Positions 55,938 to 64,000 of a DNA stretch of 64,000 bases are shown here, one piece after another; positions within the stretch are counted from its first letter, which is position 1, and the number at the start of each line of letters is the position of its first letter. The notes beneath the pieces are model-generated. The model made no database searches, was not told the DNA's origin, and saw only the letters and a program-made list of their open reading frames with translations. Made by a program: the position numbers and the translations under genes. This stretch comes from Stenotrophomonas sp. (GTDB lineage Bacteria; Pseudomonadota; Gammaproteobacteria; Xanthomonadales; Xanthomonadaceae): the NCBI GenBank assembly GCA_003248565.1, contig QFOV01000006.1, positions 16,288-80,287 on the forward strand, given 5' to 3'.

Positions 55938-56538
55938 GCAGGGTCCAGCCGATCAGCTCGCTGCTGGTCTTGTTCAACGCGGTTTCGAAGGCGGCAGCCA
56001 CACTGCTGATCTCGGCGCTGGTGGCCGGTTCGGCAACGACGAAGGTGCGTGCAGCAACCACGCGCTGGTCCAGGCTGTGGATGAGCTTTGCATTGAGTTC
56101 GATGGTGGCCGCCGGCACTTCGCCGCCACGGTAATCCGATTCGAAGCGGCGCAGGTCGGTGGTCAGTTTGTAGTCCGAGCGGATGCCAGTGGCGATGCGC
56201 GCAACGGCGTCGATCTTTCCCGAGTCCTCGAAACCGCGCAGCAAGGTGTCTTCCAGGATGTCGGTGGCCGGCTGCGACCAGGTCGCGCCACGATAGACCT
56301 CCAGTTCGCCCGGCGTCGGCCGCACGTTGATGCGCGGGCTGTCGATCAGGCGGGCGGCGCTGGGTTTGGCGATGGCCAGTTGCCAGCTGACCTGCGGCCA
56401 GCCGGGATCGGCCTGCACCCTGACTTGAGGCGCATAGATGGTGATGGACTGGCGGTCGCCGCCGGCCAATACGGAGCAGCCGGCCAAAGCCAGCAGGCAG
56501 GCCGGGGCGAGCAGCTTGATCAGGGAAATGCGCTTCAT
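55891..56538 (-). CDS. ABC-type transport auxiliary lipoprotein (PqiC-like)
   Basis: Predicted outer-membrane lipoprotein of 215 residues, with lipobox LALAGC near residue 21. The domain resembles PqiC/YmbA and the ABC-transport auxiliary family (PRINVRPTPGELEVYRGATW, DILEDTLLRGFEDSGKI, ALNKTSSELIGWTL). It is the last gene of an Mla-type operon and overlaps the MCE gene by ATGA, so it probably completes a lipid path to the outer membrane. Confidence 0.87.
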   Translation of the reverse strand: MKRISLIKLLAPACLLALAGCSVLAGGDRQSITIYAPQVRVQADPGWPQVSWQLAIAKPSAARLIDSPRINVRPTPGELEVYRGATWSQPATDILEDTLLRGFEDSGKIDAVARIATGIRSDYKLTTDLRRFESDYRGGEVPAATIELNAKLIHSLDQRVVAARTFVVAEPATSAEISSVAAAFETALNKTSSELIGWTLLSGQRDAAQLRSGGK

Positions 56539-57461
56539 TTGGGTTCGAACTCCTTCGGGGCGTCGCGGCCGAGCAGGTAGCGCGCCGGGTTGTTCTCCAG
56601 CCGGTCACTGACCCGGCGCAGGTCGCGGATCAGGCCGCGCAGTTCGGTCAGGGTCGGGCCGAGCTGGGCCAGTCCGTCGTTGGCGAAGCTGTTGATAGCC
56701 GCGCGGTTCTCGCCAAGGATGGCATCGGCGTTGCCGGCGGCGGAGTCGAGCTTGGCCAGGCTGGTATCAAGCTTGTCCATCGTTGCAGGCAGTTCCCGCA
56801 GCACGTTCTCGTCCAGGTTCTTAATGGCGCCGTTGGCCGAACCGAGGGTGACGTTGAGGTTGCGTGCCGCATCGCGTGCTTCCACCAGCAAGGCCTGGGT
56901 GCCTTCGTCGCGGTCGGCCAGGCCGCCGCTGATGGTTTCCAGGTGGGCCAGGGTGGTGGTGATCTTGCGGACGTTCTCATCACTGAGCAATTCGTCCATG
57001 CGCTCGACCACGCGGTTGGCGACGTCGGTGATGTTCTGCAGTGCCGACGGTGAGGTTGCGATGGTCGGCACCGTTTCCTTGCTGACCGCGGTCAGTGCGG
57101 CGGCCTGCGGGGTGCCGCCACTGAGCTGGATGATCGATGGTCCGGTCAGGCTGGTGATGGCCAGCTTGGCGCGGGTATCGGTCTTGACCGGGGTGGTGGA
57201 GTTGAGCCGCAGCTTGGCCACTACCTTGCGCGGATCATCGGGAGCCAGGGTCAACTCGGTGATCGAGCCGACCGCGATGCCGTTGTATTGCACGGGACTG
57301 CCCACCGACAAACCGGTCACCGCCTCGGTGAACACCACCCGGTATTCCTGCCAGGTGCGGTCGGAGGAGTACTTGGCCGCCCATAGCCCGAAGGCGAGCA
57401 GGGCAACGCCGATGAGCAGGGTGAAGGCACCGATCAGGACGTAGTTGGCTTTGGTTTCCAT
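56535..57461 (-). CDS. mlaD: MCE-domain (MlaD-like) lipid transport protein
   Basis: Inner-membrane anchored periplasmic protein of 308 residues. It has an N-terminal membrane helix (YVLIGAFTLLIGVALLAFGLW), a single MCE domain (about 40-115; FTEAVTGLSVGSPVQYNGI, VGSITELTLAPDD) and a long helical C-terminus (about 150-290) that may form a tube as in longer MCE proteins. The ATG at 57461 begins the membrane anchor; upstream in-frame codons lie in mlaF. It is coupled with the ATPase and lipoprotein genes. Confidence 0.93.
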   Translation of the reverse strand: METKANYVLIGAFTLLIGVALLAFGLWAAKYSSDRTWQEYRVVFTEAVTGLSVGSPVQYNGIAVGSITELTLAPDDPRKVVAKLRLNSTTPVKTDTRAKLAITSLTGPSIIQLSGGTPQAAALTAVSKETVPTIATSPSALQNITDVANRVVERMDELLSDENVRKITTTLAHLETISGGLADRDEGTQALLVEARDAARNLNVTLGSANGAIKNLDENVLRELPATMDKLDTSLAKLDSAAGNADAILGENRAAINSFANDGLAQLGPTLTELRGLIRDLRRVSDRLENNPARYLLGRDAPKEFEPK

Positions 57462-57462
57462 A

Positions 57463-58272
57463 TCAGGCGGGCTCGTGCTGAAGGCCGCGCGCGGCGCGGG
57501 CGCGGGGGCCGTGGAAGTATTCGCGTATCCACGGATGGTCGAGTTGTTCGATTTCAGGCAGCGGTGCATTGGCGATGACCTTGTGGTCGGCCAGCACCGC
57601 GACGCGGTCACAGATGGCGTAAAGCGTATCCAGGTCGTGGGTGATCAGGAACACGGTCAGGCCCAGGGCTTCCTGCAGGGTCTTGATCAGGTGATCGAAG
57701 GCGGCTGCGCCAATCGGGTCGAGGCCGGCGGTGGGTTCGTCCAGGAACAGCAGGGGCGGATCCAGCGCCAGCGCACGGGCCAGGCCGGCGCGCTTGCGCA
57801 TGCCGCCGGAAAGCTGCGAAGGCAGCTTGTTGATGGCGTCGGCGGGCAGGCCGGCCAGCTTCACTTTCAACAAGGCCAATTCGTAGTGCCAGCGCTCGCT
57901 GAGTTCCGGGTGATGCTCCTTCAGCGGCACCTGCACGTTCTCGCCGACCGTCAGCGAGGAGAACAGGGCACCATCCTGGAACAGCACGCCGGTATTGCGC
58001 TCGATGCGCAGGCGGTCGGCCGGGTTGCTTGAGCGCGCATCCACGCCCAGCACTTCCATCTGTCCGGCATCGGGCGTACGCAGGCCGAGGATGGAGCGCA
58101 TCAATACCGATTTGCCGGTGCCCGAGCCGCCGACCACGCCGAGAATCTCGCCACGGCGTACGTCCAGATCCAGCCCATCGTGCACGGTCTGGCTGCCAAA
58201 GCGATTGACCAGCCCGCGCACGCGGATGGCCAGGTCGCTGCCGTCGGTGTTGGCGTCTTCCATCGTGCTCAT
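57463..58272 (-). CDS. mlaF: Lipid-transport ABC ATPase (MlaF-like)
   Basis: ATPase of an MCE transport system, 269 residues. Walker A GGSGTGKSVLMR, signature LSGGMRKRAGLARAL and Walker B LLFLDEPTAGLDPIGA are typical of MlaF/Mkl. LFQDGALFSSLTVGENV is the Q-loop. An alternative start is the fourth codon. The mlaE gene ends 4 bases upstream and mlaD starts 1 base downstream. Confidence 0.94.
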   Translation of the reverse strand: MSTMEDANTDGSDLAIRVRGLVNRFGSQTVHDGLDLDVRRGEILGVVGGSGTGKSVLMRSILGLRTPDAGQMEVLGVDARSSNPADRLRIERNTGVLFQDGALFSSLTVGENVQVPLKEHHPELSERWHYELALLKVKLAGLPADAINKLPSQLSGGMRKRAGLARALALDPPLLFLDEPTAGLDPIGAAAFDHLIKTLQEALGLTVFLITHDLDTLYAICDRVAVLADHKVIANAPLPEIEQLDHPWIREYFHGPRARAARGLQHEPA

Positions 58273-58276
58273 CCCA

Positions 58277-59398
58277 TCACCAGCCCATGTGCATGAACCA
58301 CAACGCGGCCAGCGCGTCGAGGATGATGACCAGCGAGATTGTCTGCACCACGCTGGAGGTGGTGCGTTCGCCCACCGACTGTGCCGTGCCTTCCACCTTC
58401 AGGCCTTCCAGGCAGCCGATCAGCGCGATGATCAGTGCGAACACCGGTGCCTTGGACAGGCCGACCAGCATGTGCCGCACCTCGATGGTGTCGTGCATGC
58501 GCGCCAGGTACATCTGCGGCGGGATATCCAGGTCGAAGGCGCCGACGGTGACGCCACCGGCGAGGCCGGCGATCATCGCCACGAAAGTCAGCAAGGGCAG
58601 CATGATCAGCAATGCGACCACGCGTGGCAGCACCAGCAGGTCGATCGGATCCAGCCCCAGGGTCTGGATGGCGTCGATTTCCTCGCGTGCCTTCATCGCA
58701 CCGATCTGCGCGGTGAAGGCGCTGGCGGTGCGGCCAGCCAGCACGATGGCGGTGAGCAGTACCGCGAACTCGCGCAGGAAGGCGATGGAAACCAGCTCCA
58801 CCACGTAAATCTCCGCGCCGAAGTCGCGCAGGATGGTGGAGCCGAGGAAGGCGATCACCGCGCCCACCAGGTACGACAGCAAAGCCACCAACGGCACCGC
58901 GTTCAGGCCAACCTCTTCCATCTGGTTGACCGCGGCGGTGAGCCGGAATCGGCGTGGCTGGCGGAACAACCGCGCCAGCTTGGCCAGGTTCTCGCCGAGG
59001 AAGTTGACCAGCACCACGATGTTGCCGGCAATGGCATGCACCGAGCGGCCGAGGCGATCCAAGGCGGCGGCGACGCCGTAGTCGCGTTGCGGCTTGGGGC
59101 GTTCATCGGCCACTTCCTCGATGGTGCAGACCAGCGCCTGATGGTCGCTGCGGAACTGCAGCGCGTCATCCTGCAGCCCCAGCTTGTGCGCATAGCGCAG
59201 CAACAGGAGTACACCGGCCGAATCCAGCCGGTCGATGGCGCGCGCATCGATGCCGGTTACGGTCCCGGTCTGGGCATGCAATACCTCGCTTGAGCGCAGT
59301 GCGGTCGCCAAGGTCCAATTGCCGGAAAGCCTGAGCAGGCCGCCCGCATCGGGGGGCAGAACGCAATCGGGCGGGGGAATGTCTTTCATGGTGACCAT
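58277..59398 (-). CDS. mlaE: MlaE-type permease with N-terminal STAS domain
   Basis: Inner-membrane permease of the MCE lipid transporter, 373 residues. Residues about 15-95 look like a STAS domain (LRLSGNWTLATAL; VTGIDARAIDRLDSAGVLLL). About 125-373 is MlaE: FRLTAAVNQMEEVGLNAVPL, FLGSTILRDFGAE, VLAGRTASAFTAQIGAMK and LLVLPRVVALLIMLPLLTF. A STAS protein (MlaB) is a separate subunit in E. coli; here it is fused. The start may be the first or fourth codon. It heads the four-gene operon. Confidence 0.93.
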   Translation of the reverse strand: MVTMKDIPPPDCVLPPDAGGLLRLSGNWTLATALRSSEVLHAQTGTVTGIDARAIDRLDSAGVLLLLRYAHKLGLQDDALQFRSDHQALVCTIEEVADERPKPQRDYGVAAALDRLGRSVHAIAGNIVVLVNFLGENLAKLARLFRQPRRFRLTAAVNQMEEVGLNAVPLVALLSYLVGAVIAFLGSTILRDFGAEIYVVELVSIAFLREFAVLLTAIVLAGRTASAFTAQIGAMKAREEIDAIQTLGLDPIDLLVLPRVVALLIMLPLLTFVAMIAGLAGGVTVGAFDLDIPPQMYLARMHDTIEVRHMLVGLSKAPVFALIIALIGCLEGLKVEGTAQSVGERTTSSVVQTISLVIILDALAALWFMHMGW

Positions 59399-59472
59399 TG
59401 GTTACGGAGAATAACCTGTCCGCCCTTCAAGCCAGATGAGTATTTCATCCGCTTCAGGTGATACTAGCGGCC

Positions 59473-60744
59473 ATGTCTGCCGAAACCCTTGCCGCCGCCC
59501 CGGCCACTGCTTCCAATCGCGCTACCTACGCGCAACGTGTGGCCTTCGTTTCGGAGATGGCTGGGCGCCTGCACAGCTATGGCACAACTGCCCAGCGCCT
59601 GGAGGCGGCGGTGGTGGCATTGGCACAGCAGCTGGACCTGGATTGCGAGCCGTGGTCGAACCCGACCGGCTTGATCCTGAGTTTCAGCGACCCCACCCGT
59701 GCCATTGGTTCCAGTGACATCACCCGCGTCATCCGGCTGGGGCCGGGCGATACCAATCTGCACAAGCTGGCCATGGCCGACCAGATCGCCGATGCGGTCT
59801 CCGCCGGGCAGATGTCGATCGCGCAGGGGCATACCGCGCTGCGCCAGCTCGACAAGGATGGTGGCCTGCGCAGCAAGATCCAGCTGCTGGCCTCGTTTAC
59901 CCTGGGCTCGGCTGGCGTGGCCGGCCTGTGGCGGCTGCCGTGGCTGGATATCGCCACCGCCGGCATCACCGGTCTGCTGATCGGCCTGATGCTGTTCTAT
60001 ACCGACCGCCGCGTCGCCACACGCGAAGCCGGCGAAGCCTTGGCGGCGTTGCTGGCGGGCTTTGTGGCGGTGTTGGTGGCCAGTTTCATCGGGCCGCTGA
60101 ACATGAACTCCACCATCATCGCCTCGCTGGTTGTGCTGTTGCCCGGCATGGCGTTGACCAACTCGGTCAATGAACTGGCCAGTGGGCATTGGGTGTCCGG
60201 TACGGCGCGCTTCGCCGGCGCGCTGACCACCATCATGAAACTCACGGTGGGCGCGATGATCGCGGTGACCATCGCCAATTCCATCGGCCTGGAGCCGATC
60301 ATCCGCGCCTCGCGGCCGCAATCCAACTGGGTGGAATGGGGCTCGGTGCTGGTCGCCTCATTCGCGTTCGCCATGCTGTTCCGCGCCAGCAGGCGCGATT
60401 ACCTCTGGGTAATGGCCGCCTCGGTTGCTGGTTATGCGATTTCCCGCTACGGCGGACAGCAATGGGGTGCGCCGGCCGGCATCTTTCTGGCGGCGATGAC
60501 GGTGACTGCCGCCGGCAATCTGTTTGGACGCATCGTCCAGCGCCCGGGGGCGATCATCCGTCTGCCCGGCATCATCATGCTGGTGCCCGGCAGTACCAGC
60601 CTGCGTGGGGTGTTGAGTTTGATCCAGCAGCAGAATGTGAGCGCCGGCGAATCGGCGCTGCTGACCGTGGTCAATGTGGTGATGGCGCTGGTGGCCGGCC
60701 TGCTGTTCGGTAACCTGCTGGTGCCGGCGCGCAAGAATCTGTAA
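59473..60744 (+). CDS. ThrE-like threonine/serine exporter family protein
   Basis: Predicted inner-membrane exporter of about 423 residues. The N-terminal soluble ThrE domain (about 25-150; MAGRLHSYGTTAQRLEAAV; SNPTGLILSFSDP) precedes about ten membrane helices in two blocks (FTLGSAGVAGLWRLP; LPGMALTNSVNELASGHWVS; GIIMLVPGSTSLRGVLSL). The ATG at 59473 is preferred to the GTG at 59458. Substrate specificity is not proven. It is divergent from mlaE. Confidence 0.88.
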   Translation: MSAETLAAAPATASNRATYAQRVAFVSEMAGRLHSYGTTAQRLEAAVVALAQQLDLDCEPWSNPTGLILSFSDPTRAIGSSDITRVIRLGPGDTNLHKLAMADQIADAVSAGQMSIAQGHTALRQLDKDGGLRSKIQLLASFTLGSAGVAGLWRLPWLDIATAGITGLLIGLMLFYTDRRVATREAGEALAALLAGFVAVLVASFIGPLNMNSTIIASLVVLLPGMALTNSVNELASGHWVSGTARFAGALTTIMKLTVGAMIAVTIANSIGLEPIIRASRPQSNWVEWGSVLVASFAFAMLFRASRRDYLWVMAASVAGYAISRYGGQQWGAPAGIFLAAMTVTAAGNLFGRIVQRPGAIIRLPGIIMLVPGSTSLRGVLSLIQQQNVSAGESALLTVVNVVMALVAGLLFGNLLVPARKNL

Positions 60745-60816
60745 CCGGGGCGGTTGCTGCCAGCGGTAATCAGGCGGCGCTGCCAGCGCCGCGTTGCAGG
60801 GTGCTGGTGATTGTGT

Positions 60817-60914
60817 GGCCCGGGTAAGCGCAGCGCACCCGGGGCTGTCCGAGGATTGTCTGCAGGATCACCGGAATCCAAAGCTCCCGGGTGCGCCGCA
60901 CTTACCCGGGCTAC
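60817..60914. repeat. Inverted pair of REP-like elements (CCCGGGTAAGCGCA type)
   Basis: Copies at 60817-60843 and 60886-60914 face each other, as in the pair at 8081-8184. The right copy ends in CTAC, the complement of GTAG. Confidence 0.8.
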
Positions 60915-60987
60915 TTTGTCGTTCGTTTAGCCAGCGAGTGCCTGCAATAAACAATTTGTGGCGACTGTGAATACAGAAATGCAATAA

Positions 60988-61012
60988 GAAAACGCCGGCA
61001 ATCTGCCGGCGT
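60988..61012 (-). terminator. Rho-independent terminator of the H-NS-like gene
   Basis: On the minus strand, stem ACGCCGGCA/TGCCGGCGT with a 3-base loop, followed by TTTCTTATT. Confidence 0.88.
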
Positions 61013-61036
61013 TTCGTAATCCATATTCCAGATTTA

Positions 61037-61417
61037 TTACTTCTGGATCAGGAAATCTTCAACCTTGCGGCCTGCCTTGGTGTATTCGGCCAGCCAGCGC
61101 GGCTGCTTGCCACGGCCGGTCCAGGTTTCAGCGGCATTGGCCGGGTTGCGGTACTTCGGCTCAACCTTGGGCAGCTTGCGGCCGGTCTTGGCAGCGCCCT
61201 TGCTGGCCTTGGCGCCACGCGGGGCCTTCACTGCAACGGCGGCGCCGGTGCCGAACAGCTCTTCGACGGTATAACCAGCCTTCTTTGCCGCAGCGGCAAC
61301 CAGGGCGCGGGCCTTGGCAATCGGCTGGCGCTTGGCTACAACGGTTTTGCGCTTCTGTGCGTCACGGATAAGAACGGCCAGTTCTTTGGCCGACAGCTGG
61401 GACAGATCGATACTCAT
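61037..61417 (-). CDS. H-NS family nucleoid-associated protein
   Basis: 126-residue DNA-binding protein. A helical N-terminus (LSQLSAKELAVLIRDAQKRK) is followed by a basic Ala/Lys-rich linker. The C-terminal H-NS motif reads YRNPANAAETWTGRGKQPRW, with the AT-hook-like GRGKQP. Xanthomonad relatives (XrvA/XrvC type) silence transferred DNA and affect virulence. The ATG at 61417 begins the conserved region. Monocistronic with its own terminator. Confidence 0.92.
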   Translation of the reverse strand: MSIDLSQLSAKELAVLIRDAQKRKTVVAKRQPIAKARALVAAAAKKAGYTVEELFGTGAAVAVKAPRGAKASKGAAKTGRKLPKVEPKYRNPANAAETWTGRGKQPRWLAEYTKAGRKVEDFLIQK

Positions 61418-61541
61418 CGAATAACTACTCCGGATAATGGGTTGGGGGGTGTATGCCATTCCGTGGCAGCGCAACAAAGCATACCGGGCTGATCGCGGTA
61501 ATGACAGATTAATAGCGTTTTCGATGTTATCCGGAAATGAA

Positions 61542-61566
61542 AACGCCGGGACAATGTCCCGGCGTT
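61542..61566 (-). terminator. Rho-independent terminator of proS
   Basis: Long perfect palindrome AACGCCGGGACA/TGTCCCGGCGTT, followed on the minus strand by TTCATTTCC, 15 bases after the proS stop. Confidence 0.85.
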
Positions 61567-61580
61567 ATAAGCGATCAACG

Positions 61581-63275
61581 TCAGCCGATGATCTTGCTGA
61601 TCACCGTGGCCTGGTTCAGATTCTCTGCCTCGACGGCGTTGCGTGCGCGGTATTCAACCGTGCCAGCGGCAAGCCCGCGCTCCGACACCACGATGCGATG
61701 CGGAATACCGATCAGTTCCATATCGGCAAACATCTGGCCCGGACGCAGGCCGCGGTCGTCCAGTGCAGCATCCACGCCAGCGGCCTGCAGTTCGGCCAGC
61801 AGCGCTTCGGCGGCGGCAGTTATCGTCGGGTCCTGCTTCGGGTTGATCATGCATACCACCGCCTGCCACGGCGCCATGCTGACCGGCCAGATAATGCCGG
61901 CGTCATCGTGGTTCTGTTCGATGGCGGCGGCGACGATGCGTGATACGCCAATGCCGTAGCACCCCATCGCCATCACCGCGGCCTTGCCGTTCTGGTCCAG
62001 CACGGTGGCCTTCAGTGCCTGCGCATACTGGCGGCCGAGCTGGAATACGTGGCCAACCTCGATGCCGCGGGTAATCTTCAGTTCGCCGCCGTCCTGGGCC
62101 CGGTCGCCGGCCATGACGTTGCGGATATCGGCCACTTCCGGCTCGGCCAGGTCGCGGCCCCAGTTGACGCCTGCAATATGCAGACTTTTCTCATTGGCAC
62201 CGACCACGAAATCGGCCATTGCCGCTACTTCGCGGTCAGCGACAACACGGATCGCCTTGCGCGGATTCAAGGGGCCGAGGAAACCCGGCTCGCTGCCCAG
62301 ATAATCGGCAATCTCGGCCTCGCTGGCCATGCGGTAATCCGCCAGGCCAGCCACCTTGGCCAGTTTGATTTCGTTGACTTCGTGGTCGCCACGGACCAGG
62401 GCCAGTACGAATTCATTCTCAGTGGTCATTACCGCAATCGACTTCACCGTGCGCAACAGGGCGATGCCCATCAGCGCGGCGACTTCTTCGCAGGTCTTCT
62501 GGGTGGGGGTATCGATCCTGCGCAGTTCTTCGTTGGCGGCGCCGCGCGCTGCCGGATCAGCGGCAATCGCGGCTTCCACATTGGCGGCGTAGTCCGAGCC
62601 GGTGGAAAACACCAACGCGTCTTCGCCGGAATCGGCAATCACGTGGAATTCCTGCGAGGCATCACCGCCGATCGCGCCGGAATCGGCCTGCACCGCGCGG
62701 AACTCCAGGCCCAGACGGGTGAAGATACGGGTGTAGGCGGCCTTCATGTTCTCGTATTCGGCGACCAGGCTGGCGTCGTCCAGATGGAAGGAGTAGGCAT
62801 CCTTCATCAGAAACTCGCGCGAGCGCATGACACCGAAACGCGGACGGATTTCGTCGCGGAACTTGGTCTGCACCTGGTAGAAATTGACCGGCAGTTGCTT
62901 GTAGCTGGACAGCTCCTGGCGCGCGAAGTCGGTAATGGCTTCCTCGGCGGTGGGGCTGTAGCAGTATTCCTGCTCCTTGCGGTCCTTGATCTTCAGCAGC
63001 TGGCCGCCGAACTTTTCCCAGCGACCGGTTTCTTCCCACAGTTCCTTGGGCTGGATGGTCGGCAGCTGCAGCTCCACTGCACCGGCGCGGTTCATTTCCT
63101 CGCGGACGATGGTTTCCACCTTGCGCAGCACCCGCAGGCCCAGCGGCGACCAGGTGTACAGGCCCGATGCCAGCTTGCGGATCATGCCCGCGCGCAGCAT
63201 CAGCCGATGGCTGATCAGCTCGGCGTCGGCGGGAGTTTCCTTGGTGGTGTGCAGGTGGAAGCGGGAAAGACGCAT
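61581..63275 (-). CDS. proS: Prolyl-tRNA synthetase
   Basis: Charges tRNA-Pro. 564 residues, bacterial type with an editing insertion. Class II motifs are visible: [40 protein letters not shown], and [20 protein letters not shown] (motif 3). The inserted YbaK-like domain includes [20 protein letters not shown] and [16 protein letters not shown]. The C-terminal anticodon-binding domain starts near [11 protein letters not shown]. Confidence 0.97.
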   Translation of the reverse strand: MRLSRFHLHTTKETPADAELISHRLMLRAGMIRKLASGLYTWSPLGLRVLRKVETIVREEMNRAGAVELQLPTIQPKELWEETGRWEKFGGQLLKIKDRKEQEYCYSPTAEEAITDFARQELSSYKQLPVNFYQVQTKFRDEIRPRFGVMRSREFLMKDAYSFHLDDASLVAEYENMKAAYTRIFTRLGLEFRAVQADSGAIGGDASQEFHVIADSGEDALVFSTGSDYAANVEAAIAADPAARGAANEELRRIDTPTQKTCEEVAALMGIALLRTVKSIAVMTTENEFVLALVRGDHEVNEIKLAKVAGLADYRMASEAEIADYLGSEPGFLGPLNPRKAIRVVADREVAAMADFVVGANEKSLHIAGVNWGRDLAEPEVADIRNVMAGDRAQDGGELKITRGIEVGHVFQLGRQYAQALKATVLDQNGKAAVMAMGCYGIGVSRIVAAAIEQNHDDAGIIWPVSMAPWQAVVCMINPKQDPTITAAAEALLAELQAAGVDAALDDRGLRPGQMFADMELIGIPHRIVVSERGLAAGTVEYRARNAVEAENLNQATVISKIIG

Positions 63276-63356
63276 GGCAGGGGGCTTCGCAAAACGGACG
63301 ATCCCCTATTTTGCCAGCCTTGCAGGCCGCTCGCACCGCCACCAACGGGGTAGGGG

Positions 63357-63417
63357 GCAAAACCGGGGTCAGAGTTGGGTTTTGCAAAGCAAAACCTAAC
63401 TCTGACCCCGGTTTTGC
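63357..63417. repeat. Long near-perfect palindrome containing GGGGTCAGAGT
   Basis: Two 29-base arms with one mismatch around the 3-base centre AAA. The arms carry CCGGGGTCAGAGTT and its complement. This type of inverted repeat is scattered in xanthomonad intergenic DNA. It lies between proS and the DUF4124 gene and may end transcription of the latter. Confidence 0.85.
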
Positions 63418-63432
63418 CTGTCAGCTACCAGC

Positions 63433-63822
63433 TCAGTTCTTCGGCGCAGGCTTGCAATAGACCGCAGCTGCCGCCTCGGCCAGCTGCTTCTGCGCCGCGC
63501 GCTGGGCGTCATCCAGCGGAGCGCCCGGCTTGCCATCGGCACCAACGCCCTGGCTGACTGGACCATTGCCGTTCAGCAATTGCAGATTCCTGCGTGCACC
63601 CAGGCACTGTTCGGATTCGCCGGCTTCGGCTGAAACCTCTGGTTCGGCGACAGAAGCACCGCTGGCGGTGATGCGGCGGGTTTCGAACTGCTTGCCGGCC
63701 GGCGGTCGCTCGGAATACTGGGTGACGCCATTGGCGTCCTTCCACTTGTACAGATTGGCCGCGCTGGCGGTGGCAGCGGTGCCGAGCAGGAGCAGGCAGT
63801 AGAGGCGTGGCAGGGTGAGCAT
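63433..63822 (-). CDS. DUF4124 domain-containing exported protein
   Basis: 129-residue predicted periplasmic protein. A signal peptide (LPRLYCLLLLGTAATASA) is followed by the DUF4124 motif NLYKWKDANGVTQYSERPPAG. The C-terminus is Ala-rich with a Cys pair. Function unknown. The ATG at 63822 has GGAG upstream. It is divergent from pssA. Confidence 0.88.
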   Translation of the reverse strand: MLTLPRLYCLLLLGTAATASAANLYKWKDANGVTQYSERPPAGKQFETRRITASGASVAEPEVSAEAGESEQCLGARRNLQLLNGNGPVSQGVGADGKPGAPLDDAQRAAQKQLAEAAAAVYCKPAPKN

Positions 63823-63904
63823 GGCAACTCCAGGCACCGGAACAGGGCAGGCAGCGATTGCAGCACCCGGTGACGCGGCTGGCAAGTCGATTAAACTGGC
63901 GGGT

Positions 63905-64000
63905 ATGGACGAATTGAGACCACCACCGCGTTCGCGCAGCATCTACCTGCTCCCGAACCTGTTTACCACCGCCGGGCTGTTTGCCGGGTTCTACGCGATC
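63905..64000 (+). CDS. pssA: CDP-diacylglycerol--serine O-phosphatidyltransferase, N-terminal fragment
   Basis: The first 32 residues are visible before the window ends: a short Pro/Arg-rich start and then SIYLLPNLFTTAGLFAGFY, the conserved first membrane segment of bacterial PssA, which makes phosphatidylserine. The identification rests on this segment only. Confidence 0.75.
   Translation, partial: MDELRPPPRSRSIYLLPNLFTTAGLFAGFYAI

Overview
The window is high-GC bacterial chromosome from a xanthomonad, most likely Stenotrophomonas. The gene set is typical of the Xanthomonadaceae: an LPS locus between a cystathionine gamma-lyase gene and etfA, xanA/xanB beside rmlBACD, a DUF4398-OmpA pair, and a small H-NS-like protein. 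Intergenic DNA carries GTAG-flanked palindromes with the GCCGAGCCATGCTCGGC core, which match the SMAG repeats known from Stenotrophomonas maltophilia. No rRNA, tRNA, CRISPR array or prophage was recognised. Genus assignment is inference.

Regions. 1-8 kb: end of a hemin-type ABC importer (hmuU partial, hmuV), a PAS-AraC regulator, a 993-residue TonB receptor, and btuB behind a cobalamin riboswitch. 8.3-10.7 kb: cobT-cobC-cobS, overlapping by ATGA, for corrinoid lower-ligand assembly. 10.8-28.7 kb: housekeeping and stress genes (TfoX C-terminal protein, fRMsr, phasin, queD, a second TonB receptor, an M14 peptidase, rhlE, fumarylacetoacetase-family protein and maiA, pilU, DUF4398-OmpA, YdcH-like protein, cystathionine beta-synthase and gamma-lyase). 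Clusters of palindromic repeats lie between them.

28.8-43.2 kb is a variable O-antigen cassette with visibly more AT-rich stretches: wzm, wzt with a carbohydrate-binding tail, an 825-residue methyltransferase/coiled-coil protein, a 1191-residue protein with three glycosyltransferase modules, a Sel1-repeat lipoprotein, two decayed IS3-family elements around an acyltransferase gene, and wecB. It is followed by etfA/etfB and the sugar-nucleotide genes rmlB-A-C-D, xanB and xanA. The most interesting system is wzt, the methyltransferase-coil protein and the multi-module glycosyltransferase. It has the layout of the WbdD/WbdA/Wzt chain-length 'ruler' of E. coli O9a, and its coil contains an 85-residue internal duplication.

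51.7-64 kb: a 3-oxoacid CoA-transferase pair whose B subunit is frameshifted, a WbsX-RgpF fusion protein, an AlkB homologue, an Mla-type lipid transport operon (STAS-permease, ATPase, MCE protein, lipoprotein), a ThrE-like exporter, an H-NS-like protein, proS, a DUF4124 protein and the start of pssA. All calls come from reading the sequence; no similarity search was run.
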